From positions 137,343,053 through 137,407,052 of the forward strand of contig CM048552.1 in the NCBI GenBank assembly GCA_026413225.1: a DNA stretch of 64,000 nucleotides, written 5' to 3'. Shown in pieces: positions 1-12,800 of this stretch. Source of the DNA: Otis tarda. Its lineage: Eukaryota > Chordata > Aves > Otidiformes > Otididae. Numbering within the stretch: the stretch's first letter is position 1; each line of letters begins with the position of its first letter. The notes beneath the pieces are model-generated. The model had not been told where the DNA came from. It was given only the letters and a program-made list of their open reading frames with translations, and ran no database searches. The position numbers and the translations under genes were made by a program.

Positions 1-844
1 TTCACCAATCAAGCAGAAGGCTCAACAGAAAACCATTTCCATTACCTATGGAAATAGGACAAATAAACAGTGGTTGTGAAGTAAATTTGTGTGAACTGAG
101 CACATGGCCACCAAAAGCTAAAACTGAAGTAGTGCATAAGACTTTTCACCATTACAATGAGTGAAATGGATCCAAGATATCCCATCTGGAAACAAAATGT
201 AAAGTTATGTTTTACTAAGTAGTGCAAAGACCTCAGTGTCATAGAGAGTATTCTTTCAGAGTGCCAAATGTGGGATACTACAACATTAGCATTTATCTTT
301 TTGATTATGGAATTACACGTGAACTTCGAGAAGGCTACAAGTTAATTTGATAACTCATCTCAAGAATCAAAGGACCCACAGAACATCAACATGGATAGAA
401 TTTAATGGCATTTAAATCTTTTCTTAGTTTGCTCTCATTCACTTCTAGGAAATTGCTCCTGCTCACTTCATGTTGTCTTCATAAATTTTCATCATATTAA
501 AAAAGGTGAAAATATTGTTCCTTCTCTATCCAGTTACTAGACTGGATGATCCTGGTGAAATATCTAATCACTAAGAAATGGGAGAAGTTAATTATTCCTT
601 AAGTTCTCACAGAAATAGTTTTCAACCAGGTCTTAGGAACCTTTTCATATCATACAACACTGTTCTTTTTCTGTCATTAATGGTATTAGGAGTATTATGC
701 CTGACTGCTATTCTAATGGAAAAGTCTTAGAAAAGCCCCAAACCTCAACAGCAGGAAGATCCTCACTTTCTGTCCCCTAGGAAACAGACACACTTTGGAC
801 AGCAGCTTACAAGGAACCACTGGCCTACAGAAAGTAATACTCAC
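1..844 (-). other. Start of SHROOM2 intron 7; no gene seen
   Basis: This is intron sequence after the GTGAGT donor of exon 7. None of the expected ASD2 coiled-coil exon sequence (the STYY and PKAELL-type blocks) is found on the minus strand here, so the next exon is further left. The sequence is AT-rich and unique-looking, with no clear repeat. Confidence 0.85.
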
Positions 845-1396
845 TTCTCCTCTGAATTTTTTGGAGAAGGAACTTTTGGCAGGAGCTTCCTGCGCTGCTG
901 AGCTTCTTCTAGGAGATGTTCATCTTTTGGGAATATTCCAACCATCAGATCCATTGTTGTTTTTATTTTCACGTTAGGATCTAGTATGTCTGCTAGAGAT
1001 TTATCTCTTCCCACAATCTCTCTGGCCAGTTCCTCTGACTTCCAGTCTTCAAAGGTCTTCTCTTTGGCCTTTACATAGCTGACTGCTGGTGTGGCAGCAC
1101 TGCTGTCCTTCAGGTTGCTCCCAGGTTCTTCAGCTGGTTGAGGATCCGCTGGTTTCGTTCTGGCTTCTGGCTCGGGCTCAGTACCTTGTCTGGTGTAAGC
1201 ACAGAATCGTGAATAGGACTGCTCAGAAGTGCTGAGTGTTTTAATTTGGTCCTTTTCCAAACCACTGGGTAAAGCAGGAGGCTCCATAGTACTGACAAGA
1301 CTTTGCCGACTCTCCTTCTCTGCGTTGCTCTCAGAATGAACTATCTTGATGGGAACCATTTTCACTGTAGTATTGTTGTCTATGACCCTTTCAATT
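845..1396 (-). CDS. SHROOM2: SHROOM2 exon 7: start of the ASD2 Rho-kinase-binding region
   Basis: This 552-base exon encodes 184 codons across shared bases. It opens [20 protein letters not shown], continues through [26 protein letters not shown] and [20 protein letters not shown], then [40 protein letters not shown] and [11 protein letters not shown]. The [18 protein letters not shown] block marks the N-terminal part of ASD2, the segment that leads into the coiled coil binding Rho kinase. The acceptor is TTTTCCAG and the donor AA|GTGAGT. The exon ends with two bases of a Lys codon, so it must continue into an exon left of the window. One unusual residue is Val in DLMVGIF (codon 940-942), where recalled human SHROOM2 and SHROOM3 have Glu. 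Confidence 0.97.
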
Positions 1397-4300
1397 CTGG
1401 AAAACAAAGAAAATTCATCTTTAGAAATGGAAGAACTTTAAATCTCAATGCTTATCTGCAAAACAGATGGGAAGTCCAAATATGAAAAAAAGTAGATAAG
1501 AGATCTAGGCAATGGAATACTCCTTGCACCATATCTCAAACCCTAAATCTACATGTTTTCTTTTCTGCCCACACATTTTAAATAGTATTAGTTAATTTGT
1601 AAGTAATCCTAAGATCAGCCTTGCACAATACTCACAGTATGGGATTTCTGTTTGTTTCCATGAACAGGAGAGTCCAATCTCAGCAGCCAGGTCCCAGATT
1701 TGAGACAGTGCTGCTGCACTGCCTTTTACCTCTTTGCTGCCACACATACAGAGAAAAACACACCTTGAGTTCAACCTCACTGCCTCACACAGATCCAACA
1801 GTGGTCTCAGCTTCTGGCCTGACAAGTGTCTTAGCTGCCTGGGGAGTTTGTGATGCCCTCATATCAATTCCCAGCTCTTCCAAAGGAAGAGAAAACAGAC
1901 CAGATGGAAGCATCCTGCAGGCTAGGTCTTTGCTCAGATACAAGAATAACAAATAATTACACATGGAAAACTTGGAAATAATTCAAAATTTAATTATATG
2001 ATTTTTAAAAAAACAATCTGTATTTTTAAAATTTCACACAAGATACAGAAGTTTAATAAACAGATCCCACCATAGTGTCCTAGTTTTCTACTTAATGGAG
2101 AAAAACCAGCCTCTGAAGAGAATAACACACAATTCTGGATACTCCTTTTAAGGGAAGCTTATAGCAAAAATTCTGTACTGCATAGCACAAAGGGTCACCT
2201 TGGACATTCAGTAAGGCAAGCTATTTAAGGAGGAGGCTAACAGATTTTTTTTTAATTGGACAATAACATGTTAAATAACTTTACTGAAACATCTGTACTG
2301 TATGTAAACCATATAAGAAACTGAAGGCAAGTTTGGTGGTTTTGAGTTTGCAGAAAGTTTATAATTATTGTCATAATGTGGGTTTGGAAGGTCTACAGCA
2401 AGTAAAGGAACATTGCCTACTAGCTAAAATATCTGGTTTCATATGGCTGGGTTGCTTGCTGCCTTTCACGTAAGTGCGCAAGACATACTATGGCTCTTTT
2501 CCTCTAAGTGTGGGTGTGTCACTTTCCTTAAAAATAAACTTAAACTTTATTGTGTTGCACTTTCATTTCATAGGGAATAGCAAAATCTGTTTGACTTCAC
2601 ATTTTTCAGAAGTTTTATCTTATATTTTAAAGGTATATTTGCTTCTGAATGAACGTGCAGCCTCCCAACAGGCATTTACTTTCCTCAAGTGCTCTGTGGA
2701 CATGCTTTGGCATACTGATTCAACTTTTGGGGCAGGCTTTTCAGCCTGTGCTGAAAACCCATTCCCATCTGGTTGGGGTGTTTTCATTCAAGGAGACTGG
2801 CATTTTAAAGAGCTCACTCCTATGTCTGCCACTCAGCCCCAGCTCCCTGCCTGCAGATGTGGGCTGGAGCAGAGCTGGGCAGAGGCCTGCCAATGCCTCC
2901 AATCCTTTCTTTTGTTTGTTTTTAAATAAAGCCCACACCTTCTGGATTCCACCAGACTGTGAAGAGGAACATATTTTTTTTTTTAATTTAGGGGAAATAA
3001 AAGATGTGTGCAAAAAAGTGTGTGTAAGGCAACTGGAAGAGAAGTGAGCTGACTGCAACCCTTTACCTAAAATGCCTTGCATCTGTTTTGAGACTCTAAG
3101 TACATTCCTCTCATTCTAGTAAAAGATTTTTCAGATACTTGAGGCATCATCAGGTCAACTGATTTCCAAAGATAGTTCAACACCAGGTGATTCAGAAATT
3201 GTGTTTCCACAGTCACTATCCTCCTGATATCTGAAGGTTTTCTATTTGTGGAACTGTGGCATGAAATTTTGACTTGCAGCAACTTTGCTTGCGGCCATTA
3301 CGAAGCTTTACTCCAACCATGCGCAGTCACTCCTTGGCCTGTGTGTATGTTTACTGGAAATCTATTGAAGCACATCTACTGATGCACTCTTTTCATCTTT
3401 ATTATTGCTAAACAGTTGTCTTTGGAAATAGCTGGGTTCTGCACACCACCAGTATTTCCCCACACTTTGTGGGGAAAAGATACTGCAGGAAACCCTACAC
3501 ATTCATTCGGTTTATCCTGTTGATAAAGAAGACACCTTTCTTAAAGAGGAGTAAACAGCTACATGCTGACATCATCAACCATTAGCTGCCCACAGCATGC
3601 AAACTGGCATGTTCAAGAGCTCATATGCAAGGAGCCAACATAAGTAAAAAGCCAAATCTAATTAATTGCATATTAAGGTAAACCTACTTGACATATTTTA
3701 TTCATATGAAATAAATACCATACAGTAAATACCATATAGAAGATTCAGAGGTATTGCCTGCATGTCTTTCCTTTTTTGCCATACCTGTTTTTTTGAGTAA
3801 TGTAATTATTAACTGAGGACAATAAATTGTGCACAAACAAGAGCTGACTGGGTTTAAGAATTTTAAATATTAACAAAAGATTTGCAGGGTAAGTGTATTA
3901 TCATTCAGATATGGGCATATAATTAGGCACACCTCAGTGCTCATCTCAACATGAAAGCTTAGTAAGAAGGAAGGACAAATACAATTAGCTTTCCATGCAC
4001 CCTTAGTATCTATTCATAAAGCAATACATGACGGAAGTCAAAGCAATACATTAAGGAAGTCATTACTGTCATCTACTTTTGCACATAGATGCTAGGGTTC
4101 ACATGACATGTTGCACTTTTCATAGTAAACTGTATTCTTATTTCATGTTAAAAACACTGCAGGATGAAAAATCATTTTTTCCCTCTGGTTACAAGAGGGA
4201 AAACATCTCAAGGCATGTTTAGAGAGAAAGCAATTAATGTTTTCGATGTCATACGGCACACTGGAAAACAGCATGATTGGGACTATTCAGCCATTCACAT

Positions 4301-5135
4301 TGCAGTAGAGAAAAGCTATTCCAACTACTTTTGCTCAGAGAAGCAACCTCTGCATTGATTCAGCTTGGAGGTTTTGTTTTCATTCTTTAACCATGAATTA
4401 TAGTGCCGAAGGATTTATGAAAATTGAGATTCCTGAGCTTCCTCAAAGAGTTTGTTATCTTGTGGGAGAATAAACTTTAATGATCTTAGCAGCATATGAC
4501 AGACACATCAATCAATTAATTTCAGTCAGTTTGTCTAATTCTGAGTTAATCTGGACTGGGAAAGGACTGATGTTCTCCTGCTGAACCTTCAGCCCATCTC
4601 AACGCAAACACTGCTGCAGACCCCTCCGCAGAGTACCTGGAGTGCCATATTTCATTGTAAAAGCAACATGAAAACAGTCATGATATGGCAGCCTACCTTA
4701 CCGTGCGCGCTTTTAAAACAGATGTTCTCACAAAGGATACAGCTTCCCTTCTCACATGTGCTTTGTTCCTACACTGATTCATATTCATATACAGACTCGG
4801 GTGGGGGAAATGACAACAGGGAATCTTCTGATTTCACTCTGACTTAGAGTGGAAAATCCATTTGAATCTATCCTTTTCATTTTCTACTAATGACTAGCTG
4901 TAACACCTGAGCAGCATCAGTCAACTAAAAGAAACCACAGACCAATTGAAGGACTTTAATGGTACCAATTGGAATTTCACACAAGTCTTAGGTCTCTTTA
5001 GGACACGCTGTGGTGGCTCATGCTTAATGAACCCAAAGGATGTGCTTTTAGTAAAGAAAATGAACAGTCAAACATTAATAAGGTCTAACTGGCCAAAAAG
5101 TGTTAATAAAATAGTAAAGGAATAACATCTAGTAC
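1397..5135 (-). other. SHROOM2 intron 6
   Basis: Intron of about 3.7 kb between exons 6 and 7, with donor GTACTA and acceptor TTTTCCAG. It is AT-rich. The only structure I can point to is a 22-bp unit in two tandem copies at 4018-4061. The open frames at 2474-3082 overlap in three phases and resemble no family. Confidence 0.85.
4018..4061 (+). repeat. 22-bp tandem duplication
   Basis: Two copies of a unit starting AAAGCAATACAT and ending GGAAGTC, differing at about three bases. Confidence 0.88.
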
Positions 5136-5894
5136 CTGGCTGGGTTCTCATCCTGTATGGACACAGGAGGTTTATCAGTGAGCTTCTGTGGTGCAAACTG
5201 AGGAGAAGGGGACCTTGATGTCTCCATGCCAGGTTTCTGAAGATACCGATACTTGGAAGATAATACAGACTCAGACTTAAGGTGCGTTTTTCCTTCTAAG
5301 TGCTGACAAACATTCTCCGTGGACAATGCCTGCTGGAGCTGCTGTGGATTAGCACTCTTCAGTTTTCCATTGAAAGCTGCAGGACTCTGACAGAGAGAGG
5401 AGCGACTGCTAAATACTTCAGCGGAGCTGGGGGACGAGGACGGAAAGGGTCGGCTGGGTGCTACCAGCAGAGATTCAGAAGAGGTGCCAAGCGATGGCGC
5501 AGAATTATCTGGTCTCCTGTATTTATCTCTTTTAGGCGGTGGCGGCCTCTGAGGAGCAGGTCCACGCTTCTTGTTTAGCAGCGTCGGCTCTACCCTATGG
5601 TTTTCCTCTCCTTTGCCCTGGGACAGACAAGAGTGGTTCTCGTTCAAGGTCTGGGGCTCAGAGCAGAGGAGAATAGGCAGGCTACGATCCTTGCTCTTCT
5701 CATTCACGTTTTCCTGAGAGTATCGGTAATCACTAGGCAATGTCCCAGACCTTCCCCGGCTCTCGTGAGGCAGAACTGTAGGCTCTTGCGCGTGCAAAGG
5801 TCTGACAGATGCCTTCCACTTGTGGCCTAAATTCTGCTCCAGCTGATCCCTCTTCTCCTGTGGGTTTTGCCTCAGGGCCCCTGCGTCAGCTTGC
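5136..5894 (-). CDS. SHROOM2: SHROOM2 exon 6: Ser/Pro-rich region before ASD2
   Basis: This 759-base exon encodes 253 codons across shared boundary bases, starting [20 protein letters not shown]. Conserved blocks include [16 protein letters not shown], the basic Pro stretch [20 protein letters not shown], the Ser-rich [15 protein letters not shown] and [20 protein letters not shown] near the end; the last two and the Pro block correspond to recalled human SHROOM2. The acceptor is TATCTCTAG and the donor AG|GTACTA, which is weak after position +3. An in-frame TAG lies just inside the intron, so retention would truncate the protein before ASD2. The PPPPKR segment is a plausible SH3/WW-type ligand (inference). 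No folded domain is visible and the region is probably disordered. Confidence 0.96.
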
Positions 5895-8800
5895 CTAGAG
5901 ATAAGAACACATCGTTAGCGTGCTGCTGATTTATTTCCTTCAGCGCGAGGCGACCGCACCGATCCAGGAAGCTTGAACATCGAGATCACATCCAACATTT
6001 AACACCAACTTCTCCAATCTATGGTAACTGTACGGCACAAAAACACCCTCTCATGTATGGGCACACACAGTGTACCTAATCTAACGTGATGAGTCAAAGC
6101 ATAATGTCAGGCTAAATTAGGGTACGGAGCGCCACAGGATGTGACACAATCTTTGGGTAACCCAAGGAGCTGCAGTGTGCACGGTGTAGTTAAGTGTATA
6201 GCACACCTCCAGCGCTGATGTATGTGGCAGAGCCAAACATGCAAATGTTGGAAGAAAATAAAACTGTCTCGAGAAGGGGAATCCCAATACTAAAACGTAA
6301 TTCTGTTCTTGCTTCAGAGTCAGTAACAAAGTGTGGAAAACAAGTTTCTTCTCTATGTGTAAAATTAATACTTCAGTGTCATTTAAAATGTGAACTGAAT
6401 ACCACAAACTTGAATTATGAATCTGGAGGTCGAATTTTTGCATAACTGGTGAAAAATGAAATGAGTGAAAAGAAAATGTTTGCCAAAGCTAAAAAACTGG
6501 AAAGGGAAAATGAACATCTGAAAAAAAGTCAGAAAAGGAAATTTAGAAAGGATAGTGTTTTCCAGTCAAGCTTATTTCAAACTTGAACTGCTTTTGCCCT
6601 GTCAGCCCAAATGACAAACAGTAGCCAAAGAGGCCTTATCTTAGAAATATTTTGGGGTTTATTCCAATTTTACACACTCTATTTCTCTAGCCAGGAAACA
6701 ACAGGCTTTCGGAGCTCCAGGCTGCGTTTTGCTACAAGATGTAGTTCATTTGTGTTCACCAGATAAAGACAAACTGGGAAAGAAACAGAAGGCAGAAAAA
6801 AAAAAAAGTACCTCTGGAGCCCCAAGAGGAGACAGTTTGCTCTCTGCTTAAAAAAGGCTGAAGAGACACTGTGAGCTTAGAAAAGAAGCTGCAACAGAGA
6901 AGTAAAAGGCTTCAGAGAGCTGCTAATATCGTTTGTGCTACCATCTCTGTCCTTTGAAATAGGAACCCTGTAGACATGCACTGCCCAAGCTTTCTTTTGA
7001 GGTGCCTATGAAAGAGACACCTTTCTCAGCCTGTTTGTAAAGTAAGGTTAACTTGAATTTTCAACATAAACAGGTTATTAACCTTACTGCACCAGTTTTA
7101 AGAATAAGTCTATAAGTGGTTAACATCAGTGTGTACAAAACCAAAATTTGAGATAAAAGTACATAAAATAAGTACTAGGTGAAGTCCATGATAAATTCAA
7201 GAAGAAAAAAAATGGAGCAATTACACACTGCATTACTATTTTAATGAAATTAAAACAAATCTCTAAAATTAAGTATTGTGGGAAGACATTTGATTAAATG
7301 TGAGTTCTATTTTCACAACTGTACAATCAAATTACATGAAAAATGATTATTTTTCAGTCCTTGGATCTGTGATGTTTTAGCTCTTACGGTAAAAAGTTGT
7401 AAAAAAATCTGGACATTATAATAAAACTGCCTGATACATGTGATTTTTAATAATTTTATTTCACACTCATTTTTGCATGTCAGTAATACAATAGCATTGT
7501 ACTTCCAAGAGAGTTGTCTTTTTTACTATTCAGTTCCTGAAGTCACATACGCAATCTCTCTCTCTCATGTTGAGTTACATTTTAAAATTCAGTTTTAATG
7601 GGTACATTTTCAATTTAACATGAATGAGGAGTTGAATATTGTTTAAACTCAGATCCCTTCATACTGCTCTTAAGTAAGGGTAGCTGGTTCAGACAACTTC
7701 AAGTTGTAAGACAAATTCAGATTCAATTCTGTTCACAAAGCAGTATTTACTGACTCCTATTTTAACACTTGACGAAGGACAGTTTTGTTAAGTAAATGAT
7801 GTAAGGCCAGAAAGACCAATGCTATTCAGATTTGCTTACATGCCATCTCTAGAATCAGATGGTTTTCCCCAGTAAGTTCAACGTAAGCAGAACCGGACCT
7901 CTAAATAGTTCCTCTAATTTTAATGGAAATATTTACCAAATGTAGACCACAGGCCCTGAGTATGAAATACTGTGTTTAAATCAGTGTTTTTCATTGTCTA
8001 GATAACCCATGTAGAGCACAATTTTCTCCTAGTTAACCTGTGCAAAAAAAAAAAAAAATTCTTCAGGGCTCTCTACTCATCTTCACATACACAAGCCATA
8101 ACATAAGACAGTGTAACAGCTGCACTTTGGTGTATGGAAGAATCCAGGACACAGCACAAAATGTCGCAAAGACAGAAATTACATGTACAACCTCAGCCAG
8201 TTTGCAAAGTATATGTGGAACTTTGCATGCACATTAGGAGTGGGTGTGCTGATGGAAGCAAACAGGACAGAGTATACCACCGATCTCACACATTTACATA
8301 TCCAGAGCATGCAACCAAATTTGTTTAATATTACCCTAGCTCAGAAGCAATTAATGCTTTGGTAGTCCTGTCACCTTCCGAAATAGAGTAAAAGAAAATA
8401 AGGAATCACAGCACAGGGCAATTGTAGAGATGATGCGTTTGCAAACGTGGAGATCAAATTCAGAGATTACACACGTGCCTTCATACAGTTTCCACAAAAT
8501 GAATCAAACGTTTTGCAGTGCCACAGAAAATGGGTCTGAGGGAAGGTGGCTACATTCAACACTGAGGCTAGTTTGCATTCAGTGGGTCCTCATGCAAAAC
8601 ATGCTTATCACATTATTTTGGAGAGAGTTGAGCTTACTGTTCAGAAAGGAGGAAAAGAAAGCAAGCTTCAAGCCCCAGGAGAACACAGTGGCAAGAACCT
8701 GCAAAGGTGTTACATTATCATCAATACCAAGAAGCCCACTATGCTACTTTAAATCTGTTGGTGCTTCACGTAACGATACGCCCAGAGTACAGTTGTTTTG

Positions 8801-9847
8801 GAAACGAGGCCCATAGGATTATGCAAGGATCATGTACCACTGAAATGAACCCATTGCTTATAACCAAACATCACAAAGTGAGAGAGACAGAACAGTCATC
8901 TGAAAACATGACAATTGACTTAATTACCGCTATCATTCTAGATAATAAACCAGTCAATATAAAAAACGTTAAACACTTAAGTTATCTTCCAAGTCAAATC
9001 TCCCCAAACCCTGTCCCTGTGATACAATGCCACAACTATCCAAAAGCAAGAGCCTTCCTGATGCAACAGATTCAGGAAAGCTCACACCACGTTCCCCATC
9101 CCTGGCATGTGATGACATTAGAGCGTTGACTGTCAGACGACTTGCACCATTCACTTAACCTGAACTGCAAAGGAAGTGTAATCAACAGATTTATGCTGTT
9201 AGATACACAGTGGTATTCAGTAAGGGTGAGTCTAGTACCAGAGGCTAACACGATCCTTTTCTACTGTACCTGCTTTTGGTATTTAGGTGTAGGAGCCTTC
9301 ATATCTAAATGGTGGGAGGCAGAAGCCCAAAATACACTTCTAAATGAAAAGAAGGAATTGCTTCATCACAAAAATCAGTTCTCCACATTTTTGAGAAGCT
9401 CCCATTTAGAAGAGGGCTCGGCTTTCTCAGAGGAGGTCTGTGTAGAGAGACAAGAGGCTGTGCACTCGTCCAGCTGAGCTCGGCAGGAGCTCTGCCCTGT
9501 GGCTTGCACGTTCCACGTAATGGCCATAGCCACCAAACACCACACCACCGCTTACCACCACAGAAGTGGAAATGCCTACCTCCATAACAGCACTAAGGAT
9601 TTTCTGCCCACATGGACAAGTACATCTCTCGATTTCCTTCTGGCTCTATTAGCTTGCGGTATACGTGCACACGACTGAAATGCAAAGGCCAAATAACCAT
9701 AAAGCCAGGGCAAACAACCAAGCCTCCTCTCCAGTCCAGACACTCCAGTCCCCCAGCAAGAACATAACAGGCTATTCTAACAAACCAGAGACAGGTAACG
9801 GTAGTGGAAGCTCTTACAGGTAAGTAAAACCATGGAGAAACACATAT

Positions 9848-9877
9848 ACACACACACACATGCATGTGTGTGTGTGT
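9848..9877. repeat. Perfect 30-bp palindrome of alternating CA/TG
   Basis: The sequence is self-complementary without a spacer around a central TGCA (9861-9864). It has alternating purine-pyrimidine composition throughout, so both cruciform and Z-DNA forms are possible. Confidence 0.95.
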
Positions 9878-12800
9878 TAATACGAGCCTGCCAGTGGAGT
9901 CAATGAGCAATTACCAAAATGAATTGTTATTTATAGGTGCCTATCAGAAGGATAACATTTTTGGTTGCCATATAGAACAACCCCAAACCACTTCCTTCGT
10001 TTGCCCCATACTCAGGATTTGGCTAAATCTGGACAGAAGCAGAATGATCTGACTGTTGTAACTCCATAAAATAAAGTCACTTCTGTCAGCTCAATGTGTC
10101 TGATTTTTATCTGCTTGATTTACAGTTTCTTGAGAACTCCTCAGGCCAAGCCAAACAGTGCCACAAGACACTCCAACTTTAAAATATCAGACTAGATAAG
10201 CTTTGCAAAAATGCACGAGCCAACATCTGAAAAATGCATCGTTTGTTAAAGACCTGACCTCTGTGCAAAATTTTCACCATAAAACATAAGCACGGTTATG
10301 TAAGCAACAACATGTCCTGCACTAACTTATGGTCAAAAGAGAGCAAATGGAGTGGCTGTTTCTGATTTAGCTTAAATTCCTTCTCAAACACTACAAGCTA
10401 CACTGGAAAAAGGCCTTCAAACCTGAGTAAGACTCCTCCGTAAGAGTCCTCACCCTACAATAACTCCCTCATAATCAAGGCCAAAGTCTTGCAGTTCCTT
10501 TAAACTCATCTAAATGCATGTATTTTGCCGAAAGAGGCAGACTGCTGCTTAGTCCACTCTGATTTTGTCTTCCCGCTCTCTCCATTGTAATAGCAGTAGG
10601 AATTGTACAGCCTCACAGAAAATTGGATCAAGGAACTGACCTGGCTCAAAACAGATAATTATGTGGCTTAAAGCAATTGTGAAACACGGTCTTTGCTCAT
10701 GCCAAAACCCTGTTTATAGGCAGAGCCCTTGCTGATATGCTACTTTTTCAGCTGTGAACTTTATGTGCTGAAATTATGTTTTCATTGTGTATTTGCCTGG
10801 CACTTGGCACAGTGGGATCTACAAGCACTTCTGCAACAGTCCGTGAATAAAGAGTAGTTTCTTCTATCCAGTACAGTTCTGCTTGAGAACACAACAGGAT
10901 GCTATGAAGTTGGAACAGGATGCACAGGGTATGATTGTTCAAAATTTAGGAAAAAGTTTGAGGTCCATTACCACCTTTTACTTCATACTAATATGGTCAA
11001 TGCAATCTAATAGATTCAGCTCATCCTAAAGTAGTCTCTACAGGCAAATCACACTTTGGTTTCATGGACTAGGGGATTAATTTAATTACCCAAACATAGA
11101 TGTTTTATACTATTTCAGAAACTTTAAATATTCAAAGGCATCAGTTCCCCTACGAGGTGGCAGCTGGAAGCCAAGTGGGATATGCCGGTCTACCTCAGGT
11201 CTCACCTGCACACCTGTGTTTAGCCAACTGAATCAAGCCCAAGATCTCTGTGGATTATAATTTGAGCCAGCACTTCACCCACTCACAGACATCTTACCTC
11301 TATTAGGTATCCAAATCCTCACCTGAGTCCCACGTGCTTTTTCTTTCAGAGGCTCCAGGACTCTAAAGGTTTTGAAACCCTCAAATGGTTTTCACTATTT
11401 GAATGCCAAGAAGACATTGACACCAGAACACCACAATTTGGACATTACATAGGGAATTACATTACCAGTGGTCCATTTTTTTTTTCAGATGAGCACCACA
11501 TCTGCCATCACTAGTGAGTCAGTACATCATGCACTATCCACCATTTAGTGACACATGAAGCATATTCCAAAGGTGCCAAATGAGCAATTGAACTACAAAA
11601 CTGAGAAATCTTTAAAGACAAACGCATAGGATAGAGGACCCTTCTAGAAAACAGATCATTTAATCACCATGATGGCTGTACCATAACGGTCACTCCAGGA
11701 ACAGGCAGAGCACGTAAGGGACTACAAAGAAGTGGGGCTTTTCACTGCCTTGGTCCGAAGAGACATATGATGGCAACTAGCATCCCAGAAGCACTACTGA
11801 AGCAAATTGTCTTAAAACCGAAGCATGTGTTAAGATGAAAAGAATAATGAATGCTGAATGATGAGAGAATGCACTCTCTCAAAGAAAATAAAAGAGAGAG
11901 ATGCCCTGATATACTTCAGGAGACAGCTGAAGGTACAAAACCAGCAAGGTATTTCATGAAGTATACTCCATGGCACATCACTGTTACACTACAATCCATT
12001 TATCATGATGCGAGTCTTGGTTTTCCAATTCGGTCTCTGAATGCCTGTTAACATTATCTGCACCTTGATGGCAGCTATCTGTTCAGTCAGTCATACTAAA
12101 TACAGCTTAGTTGTTGCATCCAATGTGATAAAGCAAAATGTCACTCTAGCTTAACAACCCTTGCATTATCACCTGGCTTTATCGCAGAATGAAATATGAT
12201 AAAAGACTCTGCTTGCCAGTCCATTGATCCCCACAGAATTTCTCTCCTGTCCTGCCTGCATGGCAACATGCACAGCAATAGGTTTTCATCTCACATTCTT
12301 TCTCTTTCAAGAAATATTACCTCTCTCCCCATGAAAATCAGAAATAAATTTAACAGAGACTCTAATTCTGCAGTAGATAAGTGAAGGTATGTTGATGGAT
12401 GAAATGTAGCCCAGTCAGTCATAGGTAACAACACAATGCATAGGCCCACAGTAAAAAACCAAATCTGATTATAATTAAATTTCTTATAACAGCATAGGGG
12501 CCTTTATGCAGATGGGAAGAACCCTGTGGGAAAGAGCAGAGGGAGGGATGTTTTTCTTTCTTTAGTTCAGAAAATGAAAGCCCCTCCTCCGTTCTGCTGC
12601 ACATCAAAAATCAATGATAAAAAAATTATTTTTATGGCTGTATTCTTACTTGCTTTATCTATTGCACGCCTGTCCTAGCACACAGGGGATTGCCTACATG
12701 GAATTAAAATGACTTATGCTCACTTAAGTCAACTAGTTAATGCGTTCTGTACTTACACACTGAATTCAATAATCAGAATATCCCAACAGTACAACAAGAG

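Noticed and set aside
8430..9129. Overlapping plus-strand open frames of 128 and 140 codons
   Set aside because: They overlap in different frames, have no recognisable domain, no splice context and no codon pattern that favours one frame. They look like chance in an intron.
9142..9477. 111-codon plus-strand frame with a Trp/Cys-rich start
   Set aside because: No family resemblance and no upstream promoter feature; a single open stretch of this length is expected by chance in 64 kb.
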